Shown here in pieces: positions 46,732 through 54,502 of a DNA stretch of 64,000 nt (position 1 is the stretch's first letter; each line of letters starts with the position of its first letter). This DNA is from JANPEZ01 sp031423155 (lineage in GTDB: Bacteria; Actinomycetota; UBA4738; HRBIN12). Location: assembly GCA_031423155.1 (NCBI GenBank), contig JANPEZ010000161.1, positions 1 to 64,000 of the forward strand, given 5' to 3'. Below the pieces are notes generated by a model. That model worked only from the letters and a program-made list of their open reading frames with translations. It did no database searches and had not been told where the DNA came from. Made by a program: the position numbers and the translations under genes.

Positions 46732-47554
46732 CCTACGCGAGAAGCTCGAGCGCGCCCGCGATGCAGCGCCGGCCTCGACCACAGATGTCGAGGGTCTGCG
46801 ACGCCGCGGCGAGCGTAAGGCGGTTCGCCAGAAGATCGTGACGATGTCGGTTGCGCTGGTCGTCGGTCTCGGCGCCATCGGCGGAGGATTCTTCGCCCTC
46901 GCCAGAGGTGGAGGGTCAACGAAGGCCGCCGGCGAAGGCGCGGTACTGCTCACGCCCTCGGTTGATCTGTCCCTGGGGGCTGGGGAGTACTACTACATGC
47001 GTTACTCGAGTCCCGGCTGGAGCTTCCAGACTTGGTGGGCCACCGACGATTCGGGTCGCTTCGCCAAGCTCGGTGGAGATCGGGACGAAACCTTCGAGCC
47101 CGGTCGGTTCTCTTCCGACACCGGACCTAAGTCCTACCTGTCCACCGATCCGGTCGAACTCGACGAGCAGCTGAGAGAGCGAGTCAACCCCGGAGGAGCC
47201 TCGCCGGAGCCGTACGCCGACTGGGGGGGCCCGATCGAGTGGGGGCTCATCCGCTCGATCTACGAGCTGCTTACAGCGCCCGATGTGACACCGGAGCAGA
47301 AAGCCGCCTTGGTTCAAGTGGCGGCAGGCCTGGATGGTGTGGACGTCACGGGCGGTCAGCTCGATCCTCTCGGCAGACCCGCGATACTGGTGTCGAGCAA
47401 CACCGAACACCGGGACAACCTCTGGTACTTCGATCCTGCGAGTTTGCAGCTGCTTGCGGTCGGCGACTCCGAGATCATCGAGAGTGCCGGCATCGCGTCC
47501 TCGACGGACTCGCAGGAACTCGAACGCGCCTTCGTTCCCGAAGCGGGCGGCTAG
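46724..47554 (+). CDS. Single-pass membrane protein, partner of the sigma factor
   Basis: 276 residues: a charged cytoplasmic N-terminus (MSDLREKLERARDAAP), one membrane helix (IVTMSVALVVGLGAIGGGFFAL) and an extracytoplasmic domain with YYYMRYSSPGWSFQTWWATDD, resembling the CU044_5270-type proteins that accompany actinobacterial SigE-like factors. Probably regulates the sigma factor or senses the envelope; no classical zinc anti-sigma motif. Its stop overlaps the convergent RIO-like kinase by 4 bases. Confidence 0.75.
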   Translation: MSDLREKLERARDAAPASTTDVEGLRRRGERKAVRQKIVTMSVALVVGLGAIGGGFFALARGGGSTKAAGEGAVLLTPSVDLSLGAGEYYYMRYSSPGWSFQTWWATDDSGRFAKLGGDRDETFEPGRFSSDTGPKSYLSTDPVELDEQLRERVNPGGASPEPYADWGGPIEWGLIRSIYELLTAPDVTPEQKAALVQVAAGLDGVDVTGGQLDPLGRPAILVSSNTEHRDNLWYFDPASLQLLAVGDSEIIESAGIASSTDSQELERAFVPEAGG

Positions 47555-48348
47555 CGCAGGTCCCCCGGTATCAGGTCGGCGAACTCCCATGCGGTCCAGA
47601 GGTTCTGCGCCAGCTCCCCGGGATCGTTGTCCACGCCGTGCTTGGCGAACCACCCGCCGACGTTGCGAAGGTCGCGCTCCAGCAACTCGAAGGCGTTCGG
47701 GTTGAAGCGCGGATCCACCGCCTGAGGGAAGTCGATCAGGGTCAGGTTCTCCTCCCAGGCCAGGATGTTGTAGGGCGAGAGATCCGCATGAACGACGTTT
47801 GCCAGGAGCATCGACTCCACCGCGCGAAGCACCTGGTTCCAAAGCTCATCGGCTTCCTGCCGATCGGGGCGGAGCTGCCGAAGTTGCGGAGCCGGCCCCC
47901 CCTCGTCTCCGATGTAGGACAGCAACATGGCGTCGCCTGTGAACGCGATCGGCTCGGGGACCGGCACGCCGGCTGCGTGCAGGTCTTTGAGTACCTCCCA
48001 TTCGCGTCCTTGCCAAAGGCCTTCCTCAACCGACCTGCCGAAGCGAGTCTTGCCCGACATGGCGCGCGCCGCGCGCTCGTCCAGCACGACTCGACCGGCG
48101 GTGTAGACGGCTCGGTTCTGGAAGTCTCGGTGGGTGCGCTCGCGGTAGGCCTTGACGGCGACGAGGTCTCGTTCGCCGGCGAACTCGCCGGCGGCGCAGA
48201 GCCATATCGACGCCTCCTTCCCGGCGCTTATCTGGCGGATCACCGCGGCTATGTATCCCTCTTCGAAGAAGGGTCGTAGCAGTTCCTCGTGCAACTTGGG
48301 CCTCCCGGGCGTAGTGGTTTCGGCGATCGTGCGCGCGCCCCGGGGCAT
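47551..48348 (-). CDS. RIO1-like atypical protein kinase
   Basis: 265 residues. RIO-type kinase: ATP loop ISAGKEASIWLC, catalytic Lys in VAVKAYRERTHRDF, catalytic VVHADLSPYNIL and metal-binding Asp in LTLIDFPQAVDP. Bacterial RIO-like kinases are poorly understood. The ATG at 48348 has no ribosome-binding site; instead a GC hairpin (48355-48374) ends 6 bases before it, so translation could depend on that hairpin or the start may differ. Confidence 0.85.
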   Translation of the reverse strand: MPRGARTIAETTTPGRPKLHEELLRPFFEEGYIAAVIRQISAGKEASIWLCAAGEFAGERDLVAVKAYRERTHRDFQNRAVYTAGRVVLDERAARAMSGKTRFGRSVEEGLWQGREWEVLKDLHAAGVPVPEPIAFTGDAMLLSYIGDEGGPAPQLRQLRPDRQEADELWNQVLRAVESMLLANVVHADLSPYNILAWEENLTLIDFPQAVDPRFNPNAFELLERDLRNVGGWFAKHGVDNDPGELAQNLWTAWEFADLIPGDLR

Positions 48349-48354
48349 GAAGAA

Positions 48355-48374
48355 GGCCGCCCGAGCGGGCGGCC
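48355..48374 (-). terminator. Terminator-like hairpin before the RIO-like kinase
   Basis: Arms GGCCGCCC/GGGCGGCC with a 4-base loop; on the minus strand it is followed by TTCTTC. It follows the 19-codon ORF and immediately precedes the kinase start, so it could end the small transcript or act as an attenuator. Confidence 0.6.
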
Positions 48375-48399
48375 GGTGTACCTAGGTGGTGAGGTACCG

Positions 48400-48459
48400 C
48401 TAGCCGACAGCTTTCCAGGGACGCGTGTATGCGGTCATGACCGTCTCGGACTTGCGCAT
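48400..48459 (-). CDS. 19-residue peptide (MRKSETVMTAYTRPWKAVG)
   Basis: Sixty bases with ATG at 48459 and TAG at 48400-48402. A strong ribosome-binding site AAGGAGGG (48468-48475) lies 8 bases upstream. It sits between the 118-residue protein gene and the terminator-like hairpin before the RIO-like kinase. A possible own promoter is GATACT, about 45 bases before the ATG, followed by a small hairpin GGTGGC-AAC-GCCACC. The strong translation signal makes it a credible short gene or leader peptide; the function is unknown. Confidence 0.45.
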   Translation of the reverse strand: MRKSETVMTAYTRPWKAVG

Positions 48460-48517
48460 GTGTGCTTCCCTCCTTCGCTGTCGGGGTGGCGTTGCCACCG
48501 CCTTGGAGTATCGCGGC

Positions 48518-48874
48518 TCAGCCGGCCGGTCGCAACCTGGGGTCGCCCTCGTCCAGGGAGACGATCGATTCGATGATCGACAGGGGTATGTGCGTCACGG
48601 CGCGGAAACCGTCGCCGTCGGGCAGAACCTCTTGTGCGACCGAGAGGAAGCGGGGGCCCTCGCTGACCAGGAATCCGACCGTCTTGACCAGGTAGTCCGG
48701 CCTCGAGTCGTCGATCGTGGGCTGATCGAAATCGAACCAGGCGTCGTGCCATGAGACGAGAACCAAGGGGAAGGCGTCCTCGTCGGCGTCCTCGGCGGGC
48801 TCGGGCTCGTAGTGTTCGGTGAAGCTCGGTTCGGGTTCTGAGAACCCTTCGTTGTCGACCCTGACGACCCGCAC
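48518..48874 (-). CDS. Small acidic protein of unknown function
   Basis: 118 residues, GTG start at 48874 after GGAAGGAGG. Acidic N-terminal third (EPEPAEDADEDAF), then a compact domain (VLVSWHDAWFDFDQPTIDD, VKTVGFLVSEGPRFLSVAQE, THIPLSIIESIVSLDEG). Not recognised by name; the second half looks like small phage-style and antirestriction-style hypothetical proteins that carry a hydrophobic IPLSIIESI ending. Upstream of the 19-residue peptide on the same strand. Confidence 0.7.
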   Translation of the reverse strand: MRVVRVDNEGFSEPEPSFTEHYEPEPAEDADEDAFPLVLVSWHDAWFDFDQPTIDDSRPDYLVKTVGFLVSEGPRFLSVAQEVLPDGDGFRAVTHIPLSIIESIVSLDEGDPRLRPAG

Positions 48875-49007
48875 TGCCGGCGCCTCCTTCCTATTGCTGA
48901 CTTATCGGCATCCGTCGCCCCGGAAGAAGTCGGGGCGGCAGGAATCTTCCCTAACTGGCCAACTCGGGCCCTTAGACCTAGCCCCGCCCGATCCTAGCGA
49001 GGGGGTA

Positions 49008-49033
49008 TGACACGACCCCAGTCGGGCGTGTCA
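49008..49033. promoter_or_regulatory. Inverted repeat TGACACG-N12-CGTGTCA before radA
   Basis: Seven-base perfect arms, ending 11 bases before the radA minus-10 box and so covering the minus-35 region. It is unlike a LexA box. Possible operator. Confidence 0.4.
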
Positions 49034-49044
49034 GAGCCGGGGAG

Positions 49045-49050
49045 TAGGGT
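49045..49050 (+). promoter_or_regulatory. Leaderless minus-10 box TAGGGT of radA
   Basis: Six bases before the ATG at 49057. Confidence 0.5.
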
Positions 49051-49056
49051 CCGACC

Positions 49057-50367
49057 ATGACCAAGGTGAAGACGGTTCACGCCTGCTCGGACTGCGGCCA
49101 ACAGGTTGCGAAGTGGGCCGGAAGGTGTCCAGGATGTGACTCCTGGGGGACGATCCAGGAGGTCCGTGGAGGCTCCCGCGCGACCGGTGGCGCCTACTCG
49201 GCGCCCGAGACCCTCTCCGCCGCAACTGATGTGGAAAGGCGGGTCTCCGTCGGGATCGCCGGCGTCGACCGGGTTCTGGGCGGCGGGCTCGTGCCCTCCT
49301 CTGTCGCGCTGCTGGCGGGGGAGCCCGGCATCGGCAAGTCCACCCTGCTGTTGCACCTGATCGCTGCCCTTGCCGGAGCGGGTCACCCCTGCCTGCTGGT
49401 CTCGGGCGAAGAGTCCCATGGCCAGGTGGCGGCCAGGGCCCGCCGGCTCGGCATCGACGGCGACACCATCTCCTTCGCTCCGGGCCGGGACCTGGAGCAC
49501 GTGCTCGAGGTCGCCCGGGCCTTCAAACCCTTCCTGCTGGCGGTCGACTCCATCCAAACGCTTCGGGATACGGCCGGATCTCAGATGCCGGGTGGCCCTT
49601 CGCAGGTCCGGGTCTGTACCGACGCCCTCGTGGGACTGGCCAAGTCCGAGGGCATAGCCGTCCTCCTGACCGGGCACGTGACCAAGGACGGGGACCTGGC
49701 CGGGCCCAGGACGCTCGAGCATGCTGTCGACGTCGTCATGTCCTTCGATGGGGACCCACGCTCGGGGCTCAGGATGCTCTCCGGAGGGAAGAACCGCTTC
49801 GGGACCGAGGGCGAAACAGCCTGGTTCGAGATGAGGCTCGACGGACTCCACGAGATCGATCCGATGGGGTTACTGGTCTCGGGCGAACGGGAGGCGGGAG
49901 CGGCAACCGCGCTCCCGCAGGCCGGCCGGCGTGCGTTCGCGCTCGAGGTCCAGGCGCTGGTGGGGGCCGGGGACGGTCCCGCCCGCCGTCAGGCCACCGG
50001 GATCGACGGGCGGCGCTTCCAGCTCGTGGCAGCCGTCCTGGACCGAGCGGTCGGCCTGCCCCTGGGGCGCTCGGAGCTCTTCGGAGCCTCAGCAGGGGGA
50101 GTCAAGGTCGACGACCCGGCCTGTGACCTGGCGATCGCGGCAGCTCTGGCCTCGGCAGCAACCGGAGTTCCTCCCCCCGAGGGGGCGGCCTTCGTGGGCG
50201 AAGTCACGCTCACCGGTCTGGTCCGGCCGGCACCGGCGATGGCTCAGAGACTCGCGGCGGCCAAAGCTGCCGGGTGTGACCGGGTGTTCGCCCCAGATCC
50301 CGGTGGAAGGGACCCGGCCCTACAGGGGGTTCGCCACGTCAAGGACGCCCTCCGATGGTGCCTCTGA
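49057..50367 (+). CDS. radA: DNA repair protein RadA (Sms)
   Basis: 436 residues. RecA-family ATPase that helps process recombination intermediates. N-terminal zinc finger (HACSDCGQQVAKWAGRCPGC), Walker A GEPGIGKST, the RadA signature KNRFG (GGKNRFGTEGE), and a C-terminal Lon-like domain (FVGEVTLTGLVRPAPA). The sequence HVTKDGDLAGPRTLEHAVD is canonical. Start set by the leaderless box. Confidence 0.95.
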   Translation: MTKVKTVHACSDCGQQVAKWAGRCPGCDSWGTIQEVRGGSRATGGAYSAPETLSAATDVERRVSVGIAGVDRVLGGGLVPSSVALLAGEPGIGKSTLLLHLIAALAGAGHPCLLVSGEESHGQVAARARRLGIDGDTISFAPGRDLEHVLEVARAFKPFLLAVDSIQTLRDTAGSQMPGGPSQVRVCTDALVGLAKSEGIAVLLTGHVTKDGDLAGPRTLEHAVDVVMSFDGDPRSGLRMLSGGKNRFGTEGETAWFEMRLDGLHEIDPMGLLVSGEREAGAATALPQAGRRAFALEVQALVGAGDGPARRQATGIDGRRFQLVAAVLDRAVGLPLGRSELFGASAGGVKVDDPACDLAIAAALASAATGVPPPEGAAFVGEVTLTGLVRPAPAMAQRLAAAKAAGCDRVFAPDPGGRDPALQGVRHVKDALRWCL

Positions 50368-50457
50368 CCTGTGGAAAACCTCCGAAACAGACCTTCGGCC
50401 TAGACCCCCAGGACAGGGCCTGGTGGTGGAAAGTGGCCGCTGACCTGGGGTTTTGCC

Positions 50458-50487
50458 TTGCGCTGGAAGGGCCCCTCGTGCTATCTT
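50458..50487 (+). promoter_or_regulatory. carD promoter TTGCGC-N18-TATCTT
   Basis: Minus-35 at 50458-50463 and minus-10 at 50482-50487 with an extended TGC just upstream; leader of about 40 bases with GGGAGG before the GTG. Confidence 0.55.
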
Positions 50488-50535
50488 CTCTAACTAGTCA
50501 ACAGTTTTCCGGCCCGCTTCGACCTGGGAGGTTCC

Positions 50536-51045
50536 GTGTTCCGTAAGGGCGACACAGTTGTGCATCCAGAGCACGGGGCCGCGATCATCGAAGAGCTGCG
50601 AGACAGGGAATTCCTAGGCGAGAAACGCAAGTACCTTGTGCTCAGGGTCGCCTACGGCGATCTGACGCTCATGATCCCCGTCGATAGCACCGAAGAGGTA
50701 GGTCTTCGCCAGGTCGTTAGCAAGAGCGAAGTCAAGAAGGTTCTGGCCGTCCTTCGTGAAGACGAGTCGGTGATGGCCGCCAACTGGAGCCGCCGCTTCA
50801 AGAACAACATGGAGAAGCTCCACTCCGGCGATCCCTACCAAGTGGCGGAAGTCCTGCGTAACCTCGCGATCCGCGAGCGTGAGAAGGGTCTGTCCGCCGG
50901 CGAGAAGCGCATGATCCAGAAGGCCCGTCAGATCCTCATCTCGGAGCTTTCCTATGCGACTGGAAAGTCCGAGGAGGACGCCGAGACGATGATCGACGAC
51001 GTGCTCGATGACGCGCACGGTGGCGCCGTCGCCGCCGAAGCCTGA
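50536..51045 (+). CDS. carD: CarD family transcriptional regulator
   Basis: 169 residues, GTG start at 50536 after GGGAGG. Tudor-like RNA polymerase-interacting domain (FRKGDTVVHPEHGAAIIEEL, YLVLRVAYGDLTLMIPV) and a helical DNA-binding C-terminus with the conserved Trp (MAANWSRRFKNN). Binds RNA polymerase beta and stabilises open complexes, especially at rRNA promoters. A genome rich in bare minus-10 promoters suits a CarD-dependent system. Confidence 0.94.
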   Translation: MFRKGDTVVHPEHGAAIIEELRDREFLGEKRKYLVLRVAYGDLTLMIPVDSTEEVGLRQVVSKSEVKKVLAVLREDESVMAANWSRRFKNNMEKLHSGDPYQVAEVLRNLAIREREKGLSAGEKRMIQKARQILISELSYATGKSEEDAETMIDDVLDDAHGGAVAAEA

Positions 51046-51147
51046 GGCACGAGCACGCCATCCCGGCTACTCCGGGAGGTTCGAAAGACTGCCGATGCAC
51101 CCTTCGGTACGCTTGTGCAAACCCATGCGACCAGGCAGCCTGAACCC

Positions 51148-52230
51148 ATGACCTCGGCGAAGCGACGTGTACGCGAGCAAGGAGAGCGCCCGGGTGGGCG
51201 CCTGATCGAGGGCGTTCGCCTGATCTTCGTCGCCCTGCTGGGCGCCGCCGGCTATCAGATCGGCACTCACGCTCAGCTGAACCCGAACACGACCCGGACA
51301 CTCCTGTCGGTATTCCTCGGAGCCGCCAGCGGATACGTGATCGGGGGGATCATGGGCCGCCTGACCTTCCGAGCGGTCACCGGGATGGAGAAGGAACTTC
51401 GGCGCACGCCGGCCGCGGCACTGGCCGCCGGAACCGCGGGTCTGATCGGCGGGCTCGTCGTGGCCGCGCTGCTCATGATCCCGATCTTGTTCCTGCCCGA
51501 CGGTGCAGCCTGGCCCGTGATCGTCTTCATCTACTTGACCTTGGGTTCCCTCGGGTACAGGGTCGGCGTCTCCAAGTACGAAGACCTGTTCGGAGTCATC
51601 GGGCTCAAGCCGATCGCGAGCGGGGCCCAACGCGGCGATCTTCACGTCGTCGATACCAGCGCACTGATCGATGGACGCATCGCCGATCTCGTTGCCACCG
51701 GTTTCATCACGGGTCCGATGCTCCTTCACGAAGGAGTGCTGAGGGAGTTGCAGTCGATCGCCGACTCATCTGATCCTCGCCGTCGCGCCCGGGGGCGCCG
51801 GGGGCTGGACACGCTGGTCGAGCTACAGAAGTTGCCGACCGTTCAGATCAACTTGGTGGAGGAAGCCGGAGTGCAGGATGTCGATGCGGCTCTGGTTCGC
51901 CTGGCTCGCGAGCGCGGCGGGACACTGATCACCGTTGACCACAACCTGGCCAGGGTCGCCGAGGCACTGCGGGTACCGGTCGCCCAGATCAATGCACTGG
52001 CATCGAAGTTCCGCGTTCCCTACACGGCCGGCGACGAGTTGGCCGTACACCTGGTCAAGGAGGGTCGCGAGCACGGCCAGGGCGTCGGTTACCTCGACGA
52101 CGGAACGATGGTCGTGGTCGAGTCGGCCAACGGACACCTCGGCAGCGACGTCACGGTCAGGATCACCAATGTCATCCAGACGACGACGGGCCGCATGCTC
52201 TTCGCCTCTCTGCCCGGAGCCGAGGACTGA
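51148..52230 (+). CDS. Membrane PIN/TRAM-domain protein (YacL-like)
   Basis: 360 residues from the ATG at 51148; a GTG at 51115 is possible but lies 1 base after a TACGCT box. About four membrane helices, then a PIN domain (VVDTSALIDGRIADLV, LITVDHNLARVA) and a TRAM domain (YLDDGTMVVVESA, VTVRITNVIQTTTGRMLFA). Such YacL-like proteins typically sit between carD and ispD, as here. Probable RNase at the membrane. Confidence 0.9.
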   Translation: MTSAKRRVREQGERPGGRLIEGVRLIFVALLGAAGYQIGTHAQLNPNTTRTLLSVFLGAASGYVIGGIMGRLTFRAVTGMEKELRRTPAAALAAGTAGLIGGLVVAALLMIPILFLPDGAAWPVIVFIYLTLGSLGYRVGVSKYEDLFGVIGLKPIASGAQRGDLHVVDTSALIDGRIADLVATGFITGPMLLHEGVLRELQSIADSSDPRRRARGRRGLDTLVELQKLPTVQINLVEEAGVQDVDAALVRLARERGGTLITVDHNLARVAEALRVPVAQINALASKFRVPYTAGDELAVHLVKEGREHGQGVGYLDDGTMVVVESANGHLGSDVTVRITNVIQTTTGRMLFASLPGAED

Positions 52231-52235
52231 CGCCC

Positions 52236-52934
52236 GTGAGGGGCGATGTCCGCTCGGTCGCGTTGATCCTCGCCGCCGGCGAAGGCCGGCGACTCGGAGC
52301 GAGCGAGCCGAAGGCCTTCATAGAGATCGGAGGCCGCACCATCTTGTCGATAGCCGCAGCTGCCGCCGCGGCGTCACCGGCCGTCGATGCCCTCGTCATC
52401 ACGGTCCCCGAAAGTTTCGAGGCTCGTGCGATGGAGATCCTGGCGCCGATAGCCAAGGCCTCCACGGTCGTCACCGGTGGACTGACCCGGCACGCTTCCG
52501 TGCGGACCGCGCTCGCGCTCGTGCCAGGGTCCGCGTCGAAGGTTGCGTGTCACGACGCCGCTAGGCCTTTCGTCCCCCCCGATATGTTCACGGCGGTTCT
52601 GGACGCGCTCGACCGAGGCTGTGACGGAGTGGTACCGGTCCTCGCGGTTACCGACACCGTCAAGCGCATCGCGGACGGCTTGGTCACTGGTACCGAATCG
52701 AGAGCCGAGCTGGGGCTGGCGCAGACCCCTCAGGCGTTCCACCTGGAACCCTTCCGCGAGGCTCACGAACGAGCGGAAGCCGAGCGTCTCGACTTCACCG
52801 ACGACGCGTCCGTCCTCGAGTGGGCGGGTTATCGGGTCTGCGTCGTAGCCGGAGAACCGATGAACTTCAAGATCACGACGCTCGGGGACCTGGCGCGTGC
52901 GCAGGAGATGATGGCGGGAGACGTGCATGGCTGA
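52236..52934 (+). CDS. ispD: 2-C-methyl-D-erythritol 4-phosphate cytidylyltransferase
   Basis: 232 residues, GTG start. Third step of the non-mevalonate isoprenoid pathway. Nucleotide-binding ILAAGEGRRLGASEPKAFIEIGG (in spaced form), DAARPFV and LAQTPQAF are typical. The G-rich loop has SEPKAF in place of the usual PKQF. Overlaps ispF by 8 bases. Confidence 0.93.
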   Translation: MRGDVRSVALILAAGEGRRLGASEPKAFIEIGGRTILSIAAAAAAASPAVDALVITVPESFEARAMEILAPIAKASTVVTGGLTRHASVRTALALVPGSASKVACHDAARPFVPPDMFTAVLDALDRGCDGVVPVLAVTDTVKRIADGLVTGTESRAELGLAQTPQAFHLEPFREAHERAEAERLDFTDDASVLEWAGYRVCVVAGEPMNFKITTLGDLARAQEMMAGDVHG

Positions 52935-53397
52935 ACATCGCTTCGGGATCGGATTCGACGCGCATCCGCGAGATCCGTCTCGAGAACTGTGGCTCGGCGG
53001 CCTCCTCTTCGAGGGGGAGCCCGGACTCGTGGGCTATTCCGACGGCGACGCGGTCTGCCACGCGCTTGCCGACGCTCTTCTCGGCGCTGCCGTGCTGGGA
53101 GACGTGGGCATGCACTTTCCAGAGGGCGAGCCGGCGATCGCCGGTATATCGGGTATCGATCTGCTCGCGCGAACGGTCGTCCTGCTGCGCGATGGCGGCT
53201 TCACTCCGGTCTCCTGCGACGTGACCGTCATCTGTGACCGGCCCTCTATCTCGCCCAGACGCGACGAGATGCGTGCCCGACTTGCTGAGGTGCTGGCCGT
53301 CGCGGTCGAGAGGGTCTCGGTCAAGGCGACCAGGCCCGAGGGACTAGGCCTCGGCGACGACGGTGCCGGCTGCATCGCCCTCGCGGTGGTGACTTGA
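52927..53397 (+). CDS. ispF: 2-C-methyl-D-erythritol 2,4-cyclodiphosphate synthase
   Basis: 156 residues. Fifth step of the same pathway. Metal ligands in IGFDAHP and HALADALLGA, ILGG-type loop WLGGLLFEG, and KATRPEGLGL near the end. Overlaps the methyltransferase gene by TTGA. cysS, often found after ispF, is absent here. Confidence 0.94.
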   Translation: MAEHRFGIGFDAHPRDPSRELWLGGLLFEGEPGLVGYSDGDAVCHALADALLGAAVLGDVGMHFPEGEPAIAGISGIDLLARTVVLLRDGGFTPVSCDVTVICDRPSISPRRDEMRARLAEVLAVAVERVSVKATRPEGLGLGDDGAGCIALAVVT

Positions 53398-54140
53398 CGC
53401 CGCAGGGATCTCCCGATGTCGTCGCCGGGCGGCGCGCGGTCACCGAGGCCATCCGTGCGGGCTCCGTCCTAGAGGTCCTTGCGGCGGAAGGCGCTCGACA
53501 GACTCAGGGTCTCCGTGACCTGTTCCGCGCGGCGAGCGAGGCCGATGTTCGAGTGCGGGAAGTGCCGCGGATCGAACTGGATGAGCTGGCGGACGATCAT
53601 CAAGGTGTCGCGGCGCTCGTTCATCCCGGCGTTGCGCGGGCGCTGTCCGATCGTGAACTATCCGCGCATGGGTGGGGAGAAGCCGACCTGGTGGTGATCC
53701 TGGACGGGATCACCGACCCGCAGAACCTCGGCGCGGCCGCTCGTACCGCCGAGGCCGCCGGGGCGGTCATGCTGATCAGCAGGATCAAGCGCGCCGCCGA
53801 TGTAACTCCCGCCGCGGTCAGGGCTTCCGCGGGGGCGCTCCTTCACCTGCCGCATGCACGCGTCACGAACATCACGAGGACGATCGGACTCCTGCAGTCG
53901 AAGGGATTCACGGTCGTCGGCCTGGATGACGCGGCCGGGAAAGATGTCTTTGCCGAACGGTGTCCCCAGGGTCGGGTCGGGATAGTCGTTGGCAGCGAGG
54001 GCGAAGGCATGTCCAGGTTGGTCAGGGAATCCTGCGACGTGCTCGTCTCGATCCCCATGCGAGGGAAGGTCTCCTCGCTCAACGCCTCGGCCTCTCTGGC
54101 CGCAGCACTGTACGCGTTCGTCCTTCCGAGGGATGGCTGA
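53394..54140 (+). CDS. rlmB: SpoU/TrmH family rRNA methyltransferase (RlmB-like)
   Basis: 248 residues, TTG start. N-terminal substrate-binding domain (VVAGRRAVTEAIRAG) and SPOUT knot with all three motifs: GITDPQNLGAAARTAEA, VVGSEGEGMSRLV and IPMRGKVSSLNASASLAAALY. 2'-O-methylation of 23S rRNA is the usual role. Confidence 0.9.
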   Translation: MTPQGSPDVVAGRRAVTEAIRAGSVLEVLAAEGARQTQGLRDLFRAASEADVRVREVPRIELDELADDHQGVAALVHPGVARALSDRELSAHGWGEADLVVILDGITDPQNLGAAARTAEAAGAVMLISRIKRAADVTPAAVRASAGALLHLPHARVTNITRTIGLLQSKGFTVVGLDDAAGKDVFAERCPQGRVGIVVGSEGEGMSRLVRESCDVLVSIPMRGKVSSLNASASLAAALYAFVLPRDG

Positions 54141-54240
54141 GCCGTTGCTCGGTTCCCGGTGAAGCGCTAGGGTCGGCCTGCCCTCTCGGAGGACGGCGTT
54201 CGCCGGTTGTCAACTCCTCGCCGGCATCCTGGTTCTGCGG

Positions 54241-54414
54241 ATGCGATCGGCCGGCCGGGTGCTTGGCCTCTTGGTCGCAACGGTGGGTCTGCTCAGTGGC
54301 ATAGTCGGGATATCTTCGAACTTCGTGAGCGTGATCTTCCTCGTGATGAACGCGTTCGTTATGTACTCGCTCATCAAGAACGGCCGGGCTTTCCGCACGC
54401 CCTACTCGAGGTAG
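54241..54414 (+). CDS. Small two-helix membrane protein, start uncertain
   Basis: 57 residues from ATG 54241, ending KNGRAFRTPYSR at TAG 54412-54414. Two hydrophobic segments (VLGLLVATVGLLSGIVGI and FVSVIFLVMNAFVMYSLI) in alternation with basic residues look like a real membrane protein. The frame stays open and hydrophobic upstream to 54163 (AGCQLLAGILVLR), which may be a third helix, but there is no ATG, GTG or TTG there; a CTG at 54178 follows TAGGGT (54168-54173) closely. The stop codon lies inside the tRNA promoter box. Confidence 0.5.
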   Translation: MRSAGRVLGLLVATVGLLSGIVGISSNFVSVIFLVMNAFVMYSLIKNGRAFRTPYSR

Positions 54415-54417
54415 ACT
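54412..54417 (+). promoter_or_regulatory. Minus-10 box TAGACT of tRNA-Thr(UGU)
   Basis: Ends 9 bases before the tRNA. Same hexamer as at the other tRNA-Thr gene. Its first three bases are the stop codon of the small membrane protein. Confidence 0.6.
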
Positions 54418-54426
54418 CGGCTCTCG

Positions 54427-54500
54427 GCCGGCGTGGCGCAGCCCGGAAGCGCAAGCGATTTGTAATCGCTAGGTCGTCGGTTCGAATCCGACCGCCGGCT
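54427..54500 (+). tRNA. tRNA-Thr (anticodon UGU)
   Basis: Cloverleaf: acceptor GCCGGCG/CGCCGGC, D stem GCGC/GCGC, anticodon stem AGCGA/TCGCT with loop TTTGTAA (anticodon TGT), T stem GTCGG/CCGAC, discriminator T. CCA not encoded. Only 2 bases separate its end from the convergent P450 gene. Confidence 0.96.
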
Positions 54501-54502
54501 CT

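Noticed and set aside
48400..48459. Lasso-peptide precursor, from the YTRP-WKAVG ending
   Set aside because: The Y-x-x-P spacing to Gly is one short, no core peptide follows the Gly, and no lasso cyclase or protease genes are near.
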